Origin: Austwickia sp.
GTDB lineage: Bacteria; Actinomycetota; Actinomycetes; Actinomycetales; Dermatophilaceae
Length of the DNA stretch: 64,000 nucleotides
Assembly: GCA_016699675.1 (NCBI GenBank)
Contig: CP064985.1
Coordinates: 1,736,001 to 1,800,000 of the forward strand
Direction of reading: 5' to 3'
The notes under the pieces were generated by a model. It was given only the letters and a program-made list of their open reading frames with translations. It searched no databases and had not been told where the DNA came from. The position numbers and the translations under genes are program-made. Every line of letters begins with the position of its first letter. Position 1 is the first letter of the stretch. Positions 16,695-25,909 of the stretch are shown here, piece by piece.

Positions 16695-17614
16695 AGATCC
16701 TCGCCCTGGGAGAGGCCCTGGTGGACGTCGTGGACACCGGCGGCGAGGTTACCGAACACGTGGGCGGGAGCCTGCTCAACGTCGCTTGTGGCCTGGCCCG
16801 GCTCGGCCTCGACGCGACCATCGCCGCATGGATCGGCCGCGACGAGCGCGGGGACCGACTGCGCCAGTGGGCCGAGTCGTCCGGGGCGGCGTTCGCCCCG
16901 GGTAGCGATGCCGCGGACCAGACGCCCGTGGCGTACGCGAAGATCGACGCGGCCGGGCGCGCGACGTACACCTTCGACCTCACCTGGGACGTGCCCGACC
17001 TGGACGTGGGCACGTACGGCCACGTGCACACCGGCAGCATCGCGGCGACGCTGGAGCCGGGTGGCGCCAAGGTGCTCGACGTCGTACGGCGTACGGCGGG
17101 GACCGTCTCCTACGACCCCAACGTGCGGCCCGCGCTGATGGGAAGCCCGGAGGCCGTGCTGCAGCGCGTCGAGGACATCGTCGCGGCGAGCGACCTCGTC
17201 AAGGCGAGCGACGAGGACGTGGCGTGGCTGTACCCGGGGCGGCCGATTGCGGATGCGGCCCGTCGTTGGCTGGAGCTCGGCGCCGGGCTCGTGGTCGTGA
17301 CGCGTGGGCCCGACGGCGCCTCCGTGTATCTCGGAAGTGGCGAGACGTACGACGAGCCCACCGCCGCCGTCGATGTCGGCGACACCGTCGGCGCCGGCGA
17401 CTCCTTCATGGCCGGGCTGGTGGCGAAGCTGTGCGAGCTGGGTTACCTCGGCGGCGACCAGGCCGCGGCCCGGCTGCGGTCGGCGACCTGGGACGAGCTG
17501 CGGCCGGCCCTGCGGCAGGCCATCGCGACCTCGACCATCACGGTGAGCCACCGGGGGGCGTACGCCCCCACCCCGGACGAGGTGGCCGGGCTGCTGGCCA
17601 GCCTGGCGGGGTAG
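16691..17614 (+). CDS. PfkB family carbohydrate kinase (probable fructokinase)
   Basis: 307 residues from the ATG at 16691 overlapping the porter stop. Ribokinase fold: N-terminal LALGEALVDVV and GGSLLNVACGLARLG (PfkB signature 1, residues about 25-40) and C-terminal DVGDTVGAGDSFMAGL (signature 2) with catalytic Asp237 in GAGD. The length and the pairing with a sugar porter fit a fructokinase making fructose 6-phosphate by ATP-dependent phosphorylation. Other ketoses or ribose cannot be excluded. Confidence 0.88.
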   Translation: MKILALGEALVDVVDTGGEVTEHVGGSLLNVACGLARLGLDATIAAWIGRDERGDRLRQWAESSGAAFAPGSDAADQTPVAYAKIDAAGRATYTFDLTWDVPDLDVGTYGHVHTGSIAATLEPGGAKVLDVVRRTAGTVSYDPNVRPALMGSPEAVLQRVEDIVAASDLVKASDEDVAWLYPGRPIADAARRWLELGAGLVVVTRGPDGASVYLGSGETYDEPTAAVDVGDTVGAGDSFMAGLVAKLCELGYLGGDQAAARLRSATWDELRPALRQAIATSTITVSHRGAYAPTPDEVAGLLASLAG

Positions 17615-17747
17615 CTCCCCGCCGCTGGGCTTTGGGCGGCATGCGCCGGTTTGTCGGCAACGCCCGGCTGTCTAAGGCGGGTCGTCGTCGCCGGCGGCGA
17701 CTAGATTTGCGAGGGACCGCGTACGTCGTTCGAGCCCAGGAGTTCCC

Positions 17748-18068
17748 ATGCCCGACCAGCCGGATGTTGCGAACACCGAGGCAGGCACCCGCCAACCCAG
17801 CAACCGCATCGGCACCGACTTCCACCTGAACGAGAAGTTCGTCGAGGTCGTCGGGCCGCAGAAGGCGCAGGCGCTCGTCGACCTGCTGAACCGCATGGTC
17901 GAGGAGCACGACGGCGCGCCGATCAGCGAGGTCGCAGACCGGCTGCGGCAGCACCTCGGGGGCATCGGGGTCCAGATGAGCGAGCCGGAGATCGACAGCT
18001 TCGCCGACCAGATCGTGCGCTCGGAGCGTTCCGTCGGCGAGGTCGAGACCAACCCGAACGAGGCGTAG
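17748..18068 (+). CDS. Small acidic conserved hypothetical protein
   Basis: 106 residues, ATG at 17748 with aggag 7 nt upstream; a TAGATT hexamer at 17702-17707 could be its -10. The protein is acidic, soluble and mostly helical (HLNEKFVEVVGPQKAQALVDLLNRMVEEH), without cysteines, signal peptide or membrane segment. I do not recognise the family. It is separated by 39 bases from the thiolase gene, which has its own promoter-like sequence, so the two may be independent. Confidence 0.65.
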   Translation: MPDQPDVANTEAGTRQPSNRIGTDFHLNEKFVEVVGPQKAQALVDLLNRMVEEHDGAPISEVADRLRQHLGGIGVQMSEPEIDSFADQIVRSERSVGEVETNPNEA

Positions 18069-18107
18069 CCCCGGCGCCGGGGGATACCGGCGAGTAGTCT
18101 GGCGCGC

Positions 18108-19283
18108 ATGGCCGAGGCGCTGATCGTCGATGTCGTCCGCACCCCCTCCGGCCGGGGCAAGCCCGGCGCCGCGTTGTCCGGTATCCATCCGGCCGAGCTC
18201 CTCGCGACGGTGCTGCGCGCCCTGGTGGCGCGCACCGGCATCGACCCCGGCGCCGTCGACGACGTGATCTGCGGCTGCGTGCTCCCGGTGCGCGGCCAGG
18301 CGTTCAACATCGCCCGCACGGGCCTGCTCGTCGCGGGCTACCCCGAGACCGTCCCGGGGGTGACCATCGACCGCCAGTGCGGGTCGAGCCAGCAGGCCGT
18401 GCACTTCGCCGCGCAGGGGGTGCTGGCGGGCTCGTACGACGTGGCGATCGCGTGCGGCGTCGAGCAGATGAGCGGGATCCCGATGCCGACCCCGGCGATG
18501 GACGCCGCGCCGTTCGCGCCGCTGGCCGCGCGCTTCCCGAGCCTGCCCCACCAGGGCATCTCCGCCGAGCTCATCGCGGCCCGCTGGGGCCTGTCGCGCG
18601 CGGACTGTGATGCGTACGCCGCGCGCAGCCACCGGCTCGCCGCGTCGTGCGCGGCCGACGGGGCCTTCGCGCGGGAGATCGTGCCGGTGAGCCTGCCGGA
18701 CGGCACGGTGGTTGACACCGACGAGACGATCCGGGCCGCGACGACGCCGGAGAGCCTCGCGGGGCTCGCGCCGGCCTTCCATTCCGAGAAGGTCGCCGCC
18801 CGCTACCCGCAGATCGAGTGGGTCATCACGCCGGGCAACTCCTCGCCGTACACCGACGGGGCCTCGGCGGCGTTGATCGTCAGCGAGGCGGCCGCGGCGC
18901 GGTGGGGGCTGACGCCGCGCGCGCGGATCGCGGCGCTGGCCGCGGTGGGATCCGACCCGGAGTACATGCTGACCGGGCCCATCCCGGCGACCGCGAAGAT
19001 CCTGGATCGGTCCGGGCTGAGCCTGGACGACATGACGACGTACGAGGTCAACGAGGCGTTCGCGCCGATCCCACTCGCCTGGGCCAAGGAGCTCGGCGCC
19101 GACCCGGAGCGGGTGAACCCGCGCGGCGGCGCGATCGCGCTGGGCCACCCGCTGGGCGCCTCGGGCACCCGGCTGCTCGCGACGATGGTCAACCACCTGG
19201 AGGCGACCGGCGGTCGGTACGGGCTGCAGACCATGTGCGAGGGCGGCGGGATGGCCAACGCGACGATCGTGGAGCGCCTCTGA
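18108..19283 (+). CDS. Thiolase (acetyl-CoA C-acyltransferase family)
   Basis: 391 residues, ATG at 18108. TAGTCT at 18095-18100 with only 7 nt to the start and no Shine-Dalgarno suggests a leaderless transcript. Thiolase catalytic residues are present: nucleophile Cys91 in TIDRQCGSSQQAVH, NEAF, His347 in GHPLGASG and Cys377 in MCEGGGMANA. It could condense acetyl-CoA to acetoacetyl-CoA for PHA synthesis or cleave beta-ketoacyl-CoA in fatty-acid or acetoacetate use. No acetoacetyl-CoA reductase lies nearby, so the direction is undecided. Confidence 0.92.
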   Translation: MAEALIVDVVRTPSGRGKPGAALSGIHPAELLATVLRALVARTGIDPGAVDDVICGCVLPVRGQAFNIARTGLLVAGYPETVPGVTIDRQCGSSQQAVHFAAQGVLAGSYDVAIACGVEQMSGIPMPTPAMDAAPFAPLAARFPSLPHQGISAELIAARWGLSRADCDAYAARSHRLAASCAADGAFAREIVPVSLPDGTVVDTDETIRAATTPESLAGLAPAFHSEKVAARYPQIEWVITPGNSSPYTDGASAALIVSEAAAARWGLTPRARIAALAAVGSDPEYMLTGPIPATAKILDRSGLSLDDMTTYEVNEAFAPIPLAWAKELGADPERVNPRGGAIALGHPLGASGTRLLATMVNHLEATGGRYGLQTMCEGGGMANATIVERL

Positions 19284-19327
19284 CCGCGTCAGCTCCGGGC
19301 CTGGTCCGGGGTTGGCGTCACGCCGCG

Positions 19328-19382
19328 CGATCAATACCTCGGTGATCGCCTCGTCGGAGGCCACCACCGGAGGTATTGATCG
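19328..19382. terminator. Long nested hairpin between convergent genes
   Basis: Perfect 13-bp arms CGATCAATACCTC (19328-19340) and complement (19370-19382). The 29-base loop folds further by GGTG/CACC pairing and an inner GCCTC-gtcg-GAGGC stem, so nearly the whole 55 bases can form one hairpin. It lies 44 bases after the thiolase stop and 14 bases after the penicillin-acylase gene ends on the other strand. Probably a bidirectional terminator. Confidence 0.65.
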
Positions 19383-19396
19383 TCACGGCAAACGCC

Positions 19397-21916
19397 TCAC
19401 CGCAGCTGGGTGGTCTCCTTGCGTGCCGTCGTGGCCTGCACCCACGTCAGGTCCTCGTTGCGGCACCCGAAGCTGGCGTACAGGTCCAGCTGGTCGGCGT
19501 AGTGCCGGGACTTCGTGCCGTCCGGCGCGATGAAGCCCGACTGACCGGGCGGAGCCGCGATGCAGAGCCGCGCCTGGCTGCGGTCGGAGCGCAGGACGGC
19601 CATGTTGTTCTCGGTGCCGCGGTCGGCATACTCCGGCCCCACCAGCGCCTCGTCCGCGCCGGCCTGCGGCACGCCGAGGAAGTTCTTGTAGCTGTAGCCG
19701 ATCCGGGAGATCGGCACCGTCCAGGTGGCGAGGTTGGTGCCCTTGCTGGCCCGCAGGCTCGCCATCGCCTCCTGGTAGGTGGCCAGCAGCACGTCCTGGG
19801 GGTTGGTGCCGTTGAAGAAGTCCGTCTTCTGCGGCACCCCCGCCTTGGCGCCGAGGATGCCGTTGTAGACGAGCTTCAGCCCGGCCGCCGGCCGCACCGA
19901 CAGCTGCTCGACGGGCCGGGCGTAGCCGGCGCCGGAGTACGCCGCGAAGACGTCCGCCGGGAGGTCGTCCGCCAGCACCTTCTTGACCAGGATGGGCAGC
20001 CAGGTCCGCATGATGGCGGGCTGCGGCCCGTCGTACACGCCGTCGCCGTTGCGGTCCCGCGTCTCGCCCGACCACGTCGTGACCAGCTCGACGTCCTTGC
20101 GGACCGGGTCGTTCTTCGGCAGGCCGGCGACGGCGGCCGTCAGCGTCGGGGCCAGGTAGCGCAGGTTGAGGTCCGCGAAGGAGAACTTCTGGTTGAGGTC
20201 CCACAGCTGCTGGGCGGTGAAGGTCCGCTGGGAGGACAGCGCCGCGTTGATCTCGGTGACGCGGTCGACCACGGACCAGTTGCCGTAGTCGTTGTTGAAC
20301 CCGGGGGCGGCCTGGTTGTTCCAGTTGGCGATGTAGCCCTGGGCGGGGTTGAACGTCCACGGGTTGGCGCTCGGCGGGTTGATGCCCTTCCACTCCATGG
20401 ACCCGTCGCCGACGGCGGGCAGGCGGACGTCCTGGTTGTCCGGCCGGACGGGGAGGCGACCCGGGCTGACGTAGCCGATGTTGCCGTCCTTGTCGGCGTA
20501 GTACCAGTTGATCGAGATCGCGAACTGGCCGGCCAGCTCCTTGAATTCGGCGAAGTTGCGGGCCTTGGCGAGCTTGACCCAGGCGAGCAGGGAGCCGACC
20601 TCGTAGCCCTCCCAGGACCGCTTCTTGCTGTAGGCGACGCCCTTGGCCGCGTCGACCGAGGTCACCGGCCCGTGGACGGTGCGGACCACGTCGTGCGCCA
20701 CGTCCGCGGCGCCCTTCACCTTGATGGTCTCGGTGCGCACCGTCATGTCGCGGTAGTCGCCGTTGAACAGGTAGCGGCGCGGGTTGGCGGGGTCGAGCTT
20801 CTCGGCGTACATGTCGACGACGTTCATCGGGCCCGCGGTCGCGCCCCAGGAGATGTCCCGGTTGGTGCCGAAGATGACGGCTGGGTAGGCGAACGGGGTG
20901 TTGCCGGCCATGTCGTAGCCCGCGCCGTGCAACCCGATGCCGAAGACATAGCCGGGGTTGAACCACTGGAACTGCGGGCCGTTGATCAGCACGGAGTTCG
21001 CGTCGGCGGTCTTGGCCTTGCCGGTGATCCAGATGTTGGATGCCTTCGGGCCGACGTCGGGCCAGCGGTCGCCGCCGGCCCGAGTCGACATCTCCACGCC
21101 CGCGTCGCGCAGCTCCGGCGAGACGCCCGCCTGCCCGGTGCCGGCCTTTCCGGGAGCGGCGGGGGTGGCAGGAGCGGCGGGGGTGCCCGGGCGGGGGACC
21201 GTCGTCGGCGCGAGCGCGTCCTCGGGCCAGACCAGCTGGTCGAAGAGGGCGCGTCCCTTCTCCGGACCGTACGCCGTGGTCAGCTGTGCCAGCACCTGGG
21301 CGTTGGGGATCTCGGCCGTCGAGTCGCTGTAGCGGTTCGCCATCGTCCCGACCCAGACCATGGCGACGTCGTACGCGGACCACCGACTCGGCGTGAACCC
21401 ATAGTCGGTGAACTGCTTCGGCAGGAGCTGGCCCGGGTTGGCGGCGACGGCGTCGAGCCACTCGTTCATCCCCGCGGCGTAGCCGTCGAAGACGTCCCGG
21501 TCCTCCTGGGGCAGCGCGGCGATCTGCTCCTTGATGGAGTCCGGGCTGGCGCCGGTGCGGGTGTCCTTGTCGAGGGCCAGGTACTCAGCGCCGAGCACCT
21601 CGGCGACCGTGCCCTGGGTGGCCCGCCGGGACATCTCCATCTGGAAGAGCCGGTCCTGGGCGACGGCGTAGCCGAAGCCGCGGAACAGGTCGTACGTCGT
21701 GGCGGCGTAGACATGGGGAATGCCGTAGTCGTTGCGAACGATGGTGACAGTGCCCGACCGACCGGGCTTGTCGCGGGTGTGGCTGGGCTCGGCCTGGGCC
21801 GCGGTGCTGCCTAGCGCAAGCGCGAGGGCGGCGACGCTCGCGACGGTGATGCCCGGCGGGCGGCGGAAATGGCGAGCGGCGGATTGGCGAGCGGGGCGGG
21901 GGCGGGCCAGAGTCAT
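19397..21916 (-). CDS. Secreted penicillin acylase family Ntn-hydrolase
   Basis: 839 residues, ATG at 21916. A signal peptide (residues 1 to about 42, ending ALGSTAAQA) directs export. The N-terminal part is the alpha chain (YGIPHVYAATTYDLFRGFGYAVAQDRLFQME). A Pro/Ala-rich spacer follows at about 240-260. Autocatalytic cleavage should expose Ser293 in GPKASNIWITG as the beta-chain N-terminal nucleophile; downstream ISWGATAGPMNVVDMY fits the family. Substrate may be a penicillin, an acyl-homoserine lactone or another N-acyl amide. Quorum-quenching acylases belong here, but the substrate cannot be read off. Confidence 0.9.
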   Translation of the reverse strand: MTLARPRPARQSAARHFRRPPGITVASVAALALALGSTAAQAEPSHTRDKPGRSGTVTIVRNDYGIPHVYAATTYDLFRGFGYAVAQDRLFQMEMSRRATQGTVAEVLGAEYLALDKDTRTGASPDSIKEQIAALPQEDRDVFDGYAAGMNEWLDAVAANPGQLLPKQFTDYGFTPSRWSAYDVAMVWVGTMANRYSDSTAEIPNAQVLAQLTTAYGPEKGRALFDQLVWPEDALAPTTVPRPGTPAAPATPAAPGKAGTGQAGVSPELRDAGVEMSTRAGGDRWPDVGPKASNIWITGKAKTADANSVLINGPQFQWFNPGYVFGIGLHGAGYDMAGNTPFAYPAVIFGTNRDISWGATAGPMNVVDMYAEKLDPANPRRYLFNGDYRDMTVRTETIKVKGAADVAHDVVRTVHGPVTSVDAAKGVAYSKKRSWEGYEVGSLLAWVKLAKARNFAEFKELAGQFAISINWYYADKDGNIGYVSPGRLPVRPDNQDVRLPAVGDGSMEWKGINPPSANPWTFNPAQGYIANWNNQAAPGFNNDYGNWSVVDRVTEINAALSSQRTFTAQQLWDLNQKFSFADLNLRYLAPTLTAAVAGLPKNDPVRKDVELVTTWSGETRDRNGDGVYDGPQPAIMRTWLPILVKKVLADDLPADVFAAYSGAGYARPVEQLSVRPAAGLKLVYNGILGAKAGVPQKTDFFNGTNPQDVLLATYQEAMASLRASKGTNLATWTVPISRIGYSYKNFLGVPQAGADEALVGPEYADRGTENNMAVLRSDRSQARLCIAAPPGQSGFIAPDGTKSRHYADQLDLYASFGCRNEDLTWVQATTARKETTQLR

Positions 21917-22008
21917 GCGCGATCTCCCTCGACGTCATTGTCGGCCCCGGCGTTGCCGGCCGGGTGCGCGTCAGCCTAGGGCGAGGGCCGCTCCAACACA
22001 GTCATATT

Positions 22009-22055
22009 GGACACGTGTCCGGGACTTTGCGAAACTCCGGTTCGGGACAGTCCCG
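22009..22055 (+). promoter_or_regulatory. Pair of palindromes upstream of the TPR protein gene
   Basis: A perfect 12-bp palindrome GGACACGTGTCC (22009-22020) is followed by GGGAC (22021-22025) and by the 13-bp palindrome CGGGACAGTCCCG (22043-22055). They end 19 bases before the ATG at 22075 and flank or cover the likely promoter, so an operator role is plausible. The cognate regulator is not known. Confidence 0.45.
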
Positions 22056-22074
22056 GATCGGAGGGTGGACGACC

Positions 22075-23934
22075 ATGGGCGCGGACGCCGGCGAGGAGCT
22101 GCTGCGGCGCGGGGACCTCGGCGCCGCCCGGGCCGCGTTCGCCGAGGAGGCCGCGGTGGCCGAGGCGGCCGGCGACGCACCCGCCTTTGCCCGAGCCGCC
22201 CTGGGACGCAGTGGGCTATGGGTGCACGACTACCGATCCCAGCTGGACCGGGCCGAGGTGGCGGCCTGCCAGGAGCGCGCGTTGGCCGGGTTGGCCGCGG
22301 CGGATCCGCTGGCTCGACGGTTGCGGCTCAGGTGGGAGGCCGAACGCCGCTACGGCGGCGGCGACGACGCCGCGATCGACGCACTGCTGGTGGAGGCACG
22401 CGCTGCCGACGAGCCCACGTTACTGGCCGACGCGCTGCACCTCGCCGGGCAGTGCCTCCTGGGACCACAGCACGCTTCGCGGCGACTGGACCTGGCGGAG
22501 GAGCTGATCGCACTGTCGCCCATCACGGGTCGCCCCAACGATGGGCTGCTGGGCTTGGCGCACCGAGCGCTCTGCCTGCTCGAGCTCGGCGACGGCCGCT
22601 CTGGTCGCGCGATCGCCGAGCTGCGCGCCGGCCTCGCCGCCGACGACCATGCCGCCCTGCGCTACGTCCTCGACACCGTCGAGGTGTTGCGCGCCGTCGG
22701 CTCGGGTCGGCTCGGCGAGGCCGAATCGCTCGCGCATGCCGCCCACGAGCGGGGGGTCGCGGTCGGCGATGCCGACGCCGACACCTGGCACGCGGCCCAA
22801 CTTCTCGCGATTCGATGGTTTGAGGGCCGCGGCGCCGAGATGCTCGCGATCTGCGAGGCCTTCATCGACGCGGTGGACGTGGCCGAGCCGGCCGCGGCGG
22901 CGTTCGTGGCGGCGGGCGGAGTGGCCGCCGTCGAATGTGACCGAGACGACGTTGCCCGGGCCTGTCTGGCCCGACTGCGGGCAGGCCCCGGTGCCCTGCC
23001 CGTCTCGACCAGTTGGCTCGCCGCGCAGTTCGGCATTGGCGAGATGGTCGTCGCCCTTGGCGACACCGATGCCGCGATCGAGCTGATCCGGACGCTGACG
23101 CCCTACGCGGGCCGGCCCGCCATCGTCAGCCGGGGCGTCGTCACGTTCGGGTCCACCCACCGTCCGCTGGGCCTGGCAGCGGCCACCATCGGGCGCTGGG
23201 AGGATGCCGTCGCCCATTTGTCCCAGGCGCTGCGGGACGACCTGGCCACCGGCACCGTGGTGGCCGTCCCGCACACGCAGTGGAGCCTCGCGGACGCGAT
23301 GGAGGGCCGCGGCGCGCCGGGGGACGTCGAGGAGGCCGCTCGGTTGCGACGGCTGGCGGTGGAGCAGGCGGAGGCCTGGGGGTTGACCGGCCGGGCCGTG
23401 GCCTGGCGAGAGCGGCTGGCGCCCCGGGCCGTGACGCTGCGGCGAAGGGGCCGGACCTGGGACCTGTCCCTGGGTGCCCGCCATGCCGAGCTGCCCACCA
23501 CGGTCGGGATGGGCTACCTCGCCGAGTTGGTCGCCAACCCCGGGGTGGAGATCCCCGCGGCAGAACTGGTCAGCCGGTACGCCGTGGGACAGGCCCGCGC
23601 CGAGAACGTCCTCGATGATCAGGCGATTCGGGCCTACCGGGCCAGGATCAGCCAGCTGCGTGGGGCGATCGAGGACGCCGACGCGACGGGGGACGTGGTA
23701 GCCGGGACCCGGGCCGAAACGGAACTGGACGCCATCATGGGGGAGTTGGCCCGGGCCACCGGGCTGCGTGGTGAACCGCGGGCGTTCGCCGACGCCAACG
23801 AACGGGCCCGCGTTGCGGTGCATCGAGCGATTCATCGCGCATTGGCCGCGATCGACCGGGCGGACCCGGAGATCGGGGGCGTCCTGCGGCGGCGTGTCAG
23901 CACGGGCGTCCGATGTCTCTACGACCCCGAGTGA
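22075..23934 (+). CDS. TPR-type regulatory protein
   Basis: 619 residues from the ATG at 22075, preceded by ggaggg. Residues 1 to about 480 form repeated helix pairs of TPR or TPR-like type (EELLRRGDLGAARAAFAEEAAVAEAAG, LLGLAHRALCLLELGDGRSGRAIAELRAGL and others). The C-terminal 130 residues contain VSRYAVGQARAENVLDDQAIRAYRARISQLRGAIEDA and VHRAIHRALAAIDRADPEIGGVLRRRV, a winged-helix-like end often seen after TPR arrays in actinobacterial regulators. No ATPase or cyclase domain is present. Function unknown; probably a signalling or transcriptional protein. Confidence 0.7.
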   Translation: MGADAGEELLRRGDLGAARAAFAEEAAVAEAAGDAPAFARAALGRSGLWVHDYRSQLDRAEVAACQERALAGLAAADPLARRLRLRWEAERRYGGGDDAAIDALLVEARAADEPTLLADALHLAGQCLLGPQHASRRLDLAEELIALSPITGRPNDGLLGLAHRALCLLELGDGRSGRAIAELRAGLAADDHAALRYVLDTVEVLRAVGSGRLGEAESLAHAAHERGVAVGDADADTWHAAQLLAIRWFEGRGAEMLAICEAFIDAVDVAEPAAAAFVAAGGVAAVECDRDDVARACLARLRAGPGALPVSTSWLAAQFGIGEMVVALGDTDAAIELIRTLTPYAGRPAIVSRGVVTFGSTHRPLGLAAATIGRWEDAVAHLSQALRDDLATGTVVAVPHTQWSLADAMEGRGAPGDVEEAARLRRLAVEQAEAWGLTGRAVAWRERLAPRAVTLRRRGRTWDLSLGARHAELPTTVGMGYLAELVANPGVEIPAAELVSRYAVGQARAENVLDDQAIRAYRARISQLRGAIEDADATGDVVAGTRAETELDAIMGELARATGLRGEPRAFADANERARVAVHRAIHRALAAIDRADPEIGGVLRRRVSTGVRCLYDPE

Positions 23935-24156
23935 GACTGACTCCCTGCGACGAACTCGGTCTCGGGCGGACCAGGCATCCCATCCGGCCCCGCGACGGCC
24001 GACTTGGCCGACCCGAGACGACCCGGGACGCGCCGGGACGTGCCCGTACGACGGGGACGTGCCGAGGCGACACGGCGATGGCACGGCACGGCACGGTCGC
24101 GTCACGCCGAAGGGGCAGGCGGTGAACAGGCACCGCGGCAAACCCTTGGAGGTCAG
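23935..24156. other. Intergenic region of about 220 bases before the GNAT/lipase pair
   Basis: No gene is supported. The stretch contains short direct repeats of cgggacg/cgaggcgac type and a ggcacggcacggcacgg run near 24079-24097. A ggaggt ribosome site (24148-24153) belongs to the next gene. No clear terminator or operator was seen. Confidence 0.4.
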
Positions 24157-24732
24157 ATGTTCCCCGCCCCACAGGCCCGCACCGACGGCCCGCACCAGCT
24201 CGCTCGCCCCTGGTGCATCCGACCGCTGACGGACGGCGACGAGCCCGCCGTACGGCAGGTGTTCGCCGCGCTGTCCGGCCCCTCCCGCCTGATGCGCTTC
24301 CACGCGCCGGTGCCCCGGTATCCCAGCACGTGGTGGCGCACGCTGGGACGGGTTCGACCCGGGGCGGCGGACGTCGCCCTGGCCTGGGCCGGCGAGGCGC
24401 CCATCGGGCACGTCATGTGGACTCGCATGGTCGGCTCGGAGGCCGACCTCGCCGTCGCCGTCGTCGACTCCTGGCAGGGGCGCGGGGTGGGCCACGGCTT
24501 GGTCGAGCACGCCGCCCGCACAGCCGTCCGGGTCGGCATCACCCGCTTCAGCTGCTCCATCCACCCAGACAATAGGTCCGCCCGGCGGTTGGCCCGCTCG
24601 GTCGGCGCGGATCCCCAGCACGGCGGACGCGAATGGCAGGTGGACCTGGCGGCCGGGGCATGGGCCGGGATGCCGCCCCCGCACGCAGCGGGTGAGTTCC
24701 GCCGGTCCATTGCCGGAGGTGCGGCAGCATGA
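24157..24732 (+). CDS. GNAT family N-acetyltransferase
   Basis: 191 residues from the ATG at 24157 (ggaggt 4-5 nt upstream). GNAT fold: IRPLTDGDEPAVRQVFAALS at the N-terminus, LAVAVVDSWQGRGVGHGLVEHAART as the acetyl-CoA pyrophosphate-binding motif A (Q-G-R-G-V-G), and FSCSIHPDNRSARRLARSVGA as motif B. Substrate unknown. The lipase gene starts within its stop codon (ATGA), implying coupled expression. Confidence 0.85.
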   Translation: MFPAPQARTDGPHQLARPWCIRPLTDGDEPAVRQVFAALSGPSRLMRFHAPVPRYPSTWWRTLGRVRPGAADVALAWAGEAPIGHVMWTRMVGSEADLAVAVVDSWQGRGVGHGLVEHAARTAVRVGITRFSCSIHPDNRSARRLARSVGADPQHGGREWQVDLAAGAWAGMPPPHAAGEFRRSIAGGAAA

Positions 24733-25838
24733 CCGCCGTCGACAACGCCGTACGGCGGGTCCCGCCGCCAAGCGCCGACCCCTTCTACGCGCCCGTGTCC
24801 ACCGCCGCACCCCCCGGGACGGTCCTGCGGGTCCGTGCGGTGACGATCGCCACGCGGGTGGCGTGTCTGGCCCAGCAGGTCGTGTACGCCTCGACGGACA
24901 CGCTGGGCCGGGCGACTGCCATGTCGGGCACCGTGCTGGTGCCGGAGCCGAGGTGGCCCGGTCGCCCGCCGGCGCTGGTGAGCTTCGGTGTCGGCGTGCA
25001 CGGGCTGGCCCGGGACGCCGCACCGAGCCACCAGCTGGTTGCCGGCACCGAGGTTGAGTTGCCGCTGATCGAGGCGGCGCTGGCGCGGGGCTGGGCGGTG
25101 GCCGTCGCCGACGGCGAGGGGCTGGGCATGCCGGGCCCGCACACGTACGGCGCGGGTCGGGCGGGCGGGCACGCCATGCTCGATATCGCGCGCGCGGCGA
25201 TGCGGTCCACGCCCGGCCTGCACCGAGCGACGCCCCTGGCGCTGTGGGGCTACTCCGAGGGGGGCCGGTGCGCGACGTGGGGTGCCGAGCTGGCTTCGAC
25301 GTACGCGCCTGAACTCCCCCTGGTCGCGCTCGCCGCCGGCGGAGTCCCCACCGACCTGTACGTCGTGGCCCGCACGATCGACGACGGCCCCTTCGCGGGG
25401 CTCAATCTGGCGGTGCTCGTCGGTCTGGCCCGCGCGCACGAGCGTCCCGAACTCCTGGAGATCCTGACCGAGCGGGGTCTGCGGGCCGCGCGGCGCGCCG
25501 AGAATCTCGACGTGATCGGCCTGGTCCTGGGCTGTCGGCGGCCGTTGGCCACGCTCACGGTCCGTGCCCAACCATGGGACGATCCGCACTGGCGCGACCT
25601 GCTCGAGCGCGAACGGGCCGGCCGGGGGCTGCCGCGGGTGCCGGTCTACCTGTACCACGCGGACCAGGACGGCATCGTCCCGCCGCACTTGGGCCGTGAC
25701 CTGGCGCGGTCCTACCGCGACCGCGGCGCGGACGTCACCGCCGTCGAGGTCGAGGCGCCGGATCACCTGTCGGGTGCCCATCTGGGAGCCGCCGGGGCGC
25801 TCCGCTGGCTCGCTCGGTACCTGCCGGGCAGGGAGTAG
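24729..25838 (+). CDS. LIP-family lipase/esterase without a signal peptide
   Basis: 369 residues, ATG at 24729 overlapping the GNAT stop. It resembles the secretory lipase (LIP) family known from Candida and actinobacteria: DPFYAPVSTAAPPGTVLRVR at the N-terminus, GTVLVPEPRWPGRPPALVSFGVGVHGL, nucleophile Ser in LALWGYSEGGRCATWGAEL, acid region VYLYHADQDGIVPP and His in EAPDHLSGAHLGAA. Family members are usually exported, but no signal sequence is visible in the first 40 residues, and no better upstream start exists because the frame overlaps the GNAT gene. Confidence 0.82.
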   Translation: MTAVDNAVRRVPPPSADPFYAPVSTAAPPGTVLRVRAVTIATRVACLAQQVVYASTDTLGRATAMSGTVLVPEPRWPGRPPALVSFGVGVHGLARDAAPSHQLVAGTEVELPLIEAALARGWAVAVADGEGLGMPGPHTYGAGRAGGHAMLDIARAAMRSTPGLHRATPLALWGYSEGGRCATWGAELASTYAPELPLVALAAGGVPTDLYVVARTIDDGPFAGLNLAVLVGLARAHERPELLEILTERGLRAARRAENLDVIGLVLGCRRPLATLTVRAQPWDDPHWRDLLERERAGRGLPRVPVYLYHADQDGIVPPHLGRDLARSYRDRGADVTAVEVEAPDHLSGAHLGAAGALRWLARYLPGRE

Positions 25839-25909
25839 GAGCGCAGGCGAGCCGCGTCGCCCGCGGGGCCCGAGCGCGCCGCGGGTCGGGTAGGCGGCGC
25901 CGCCCGACG

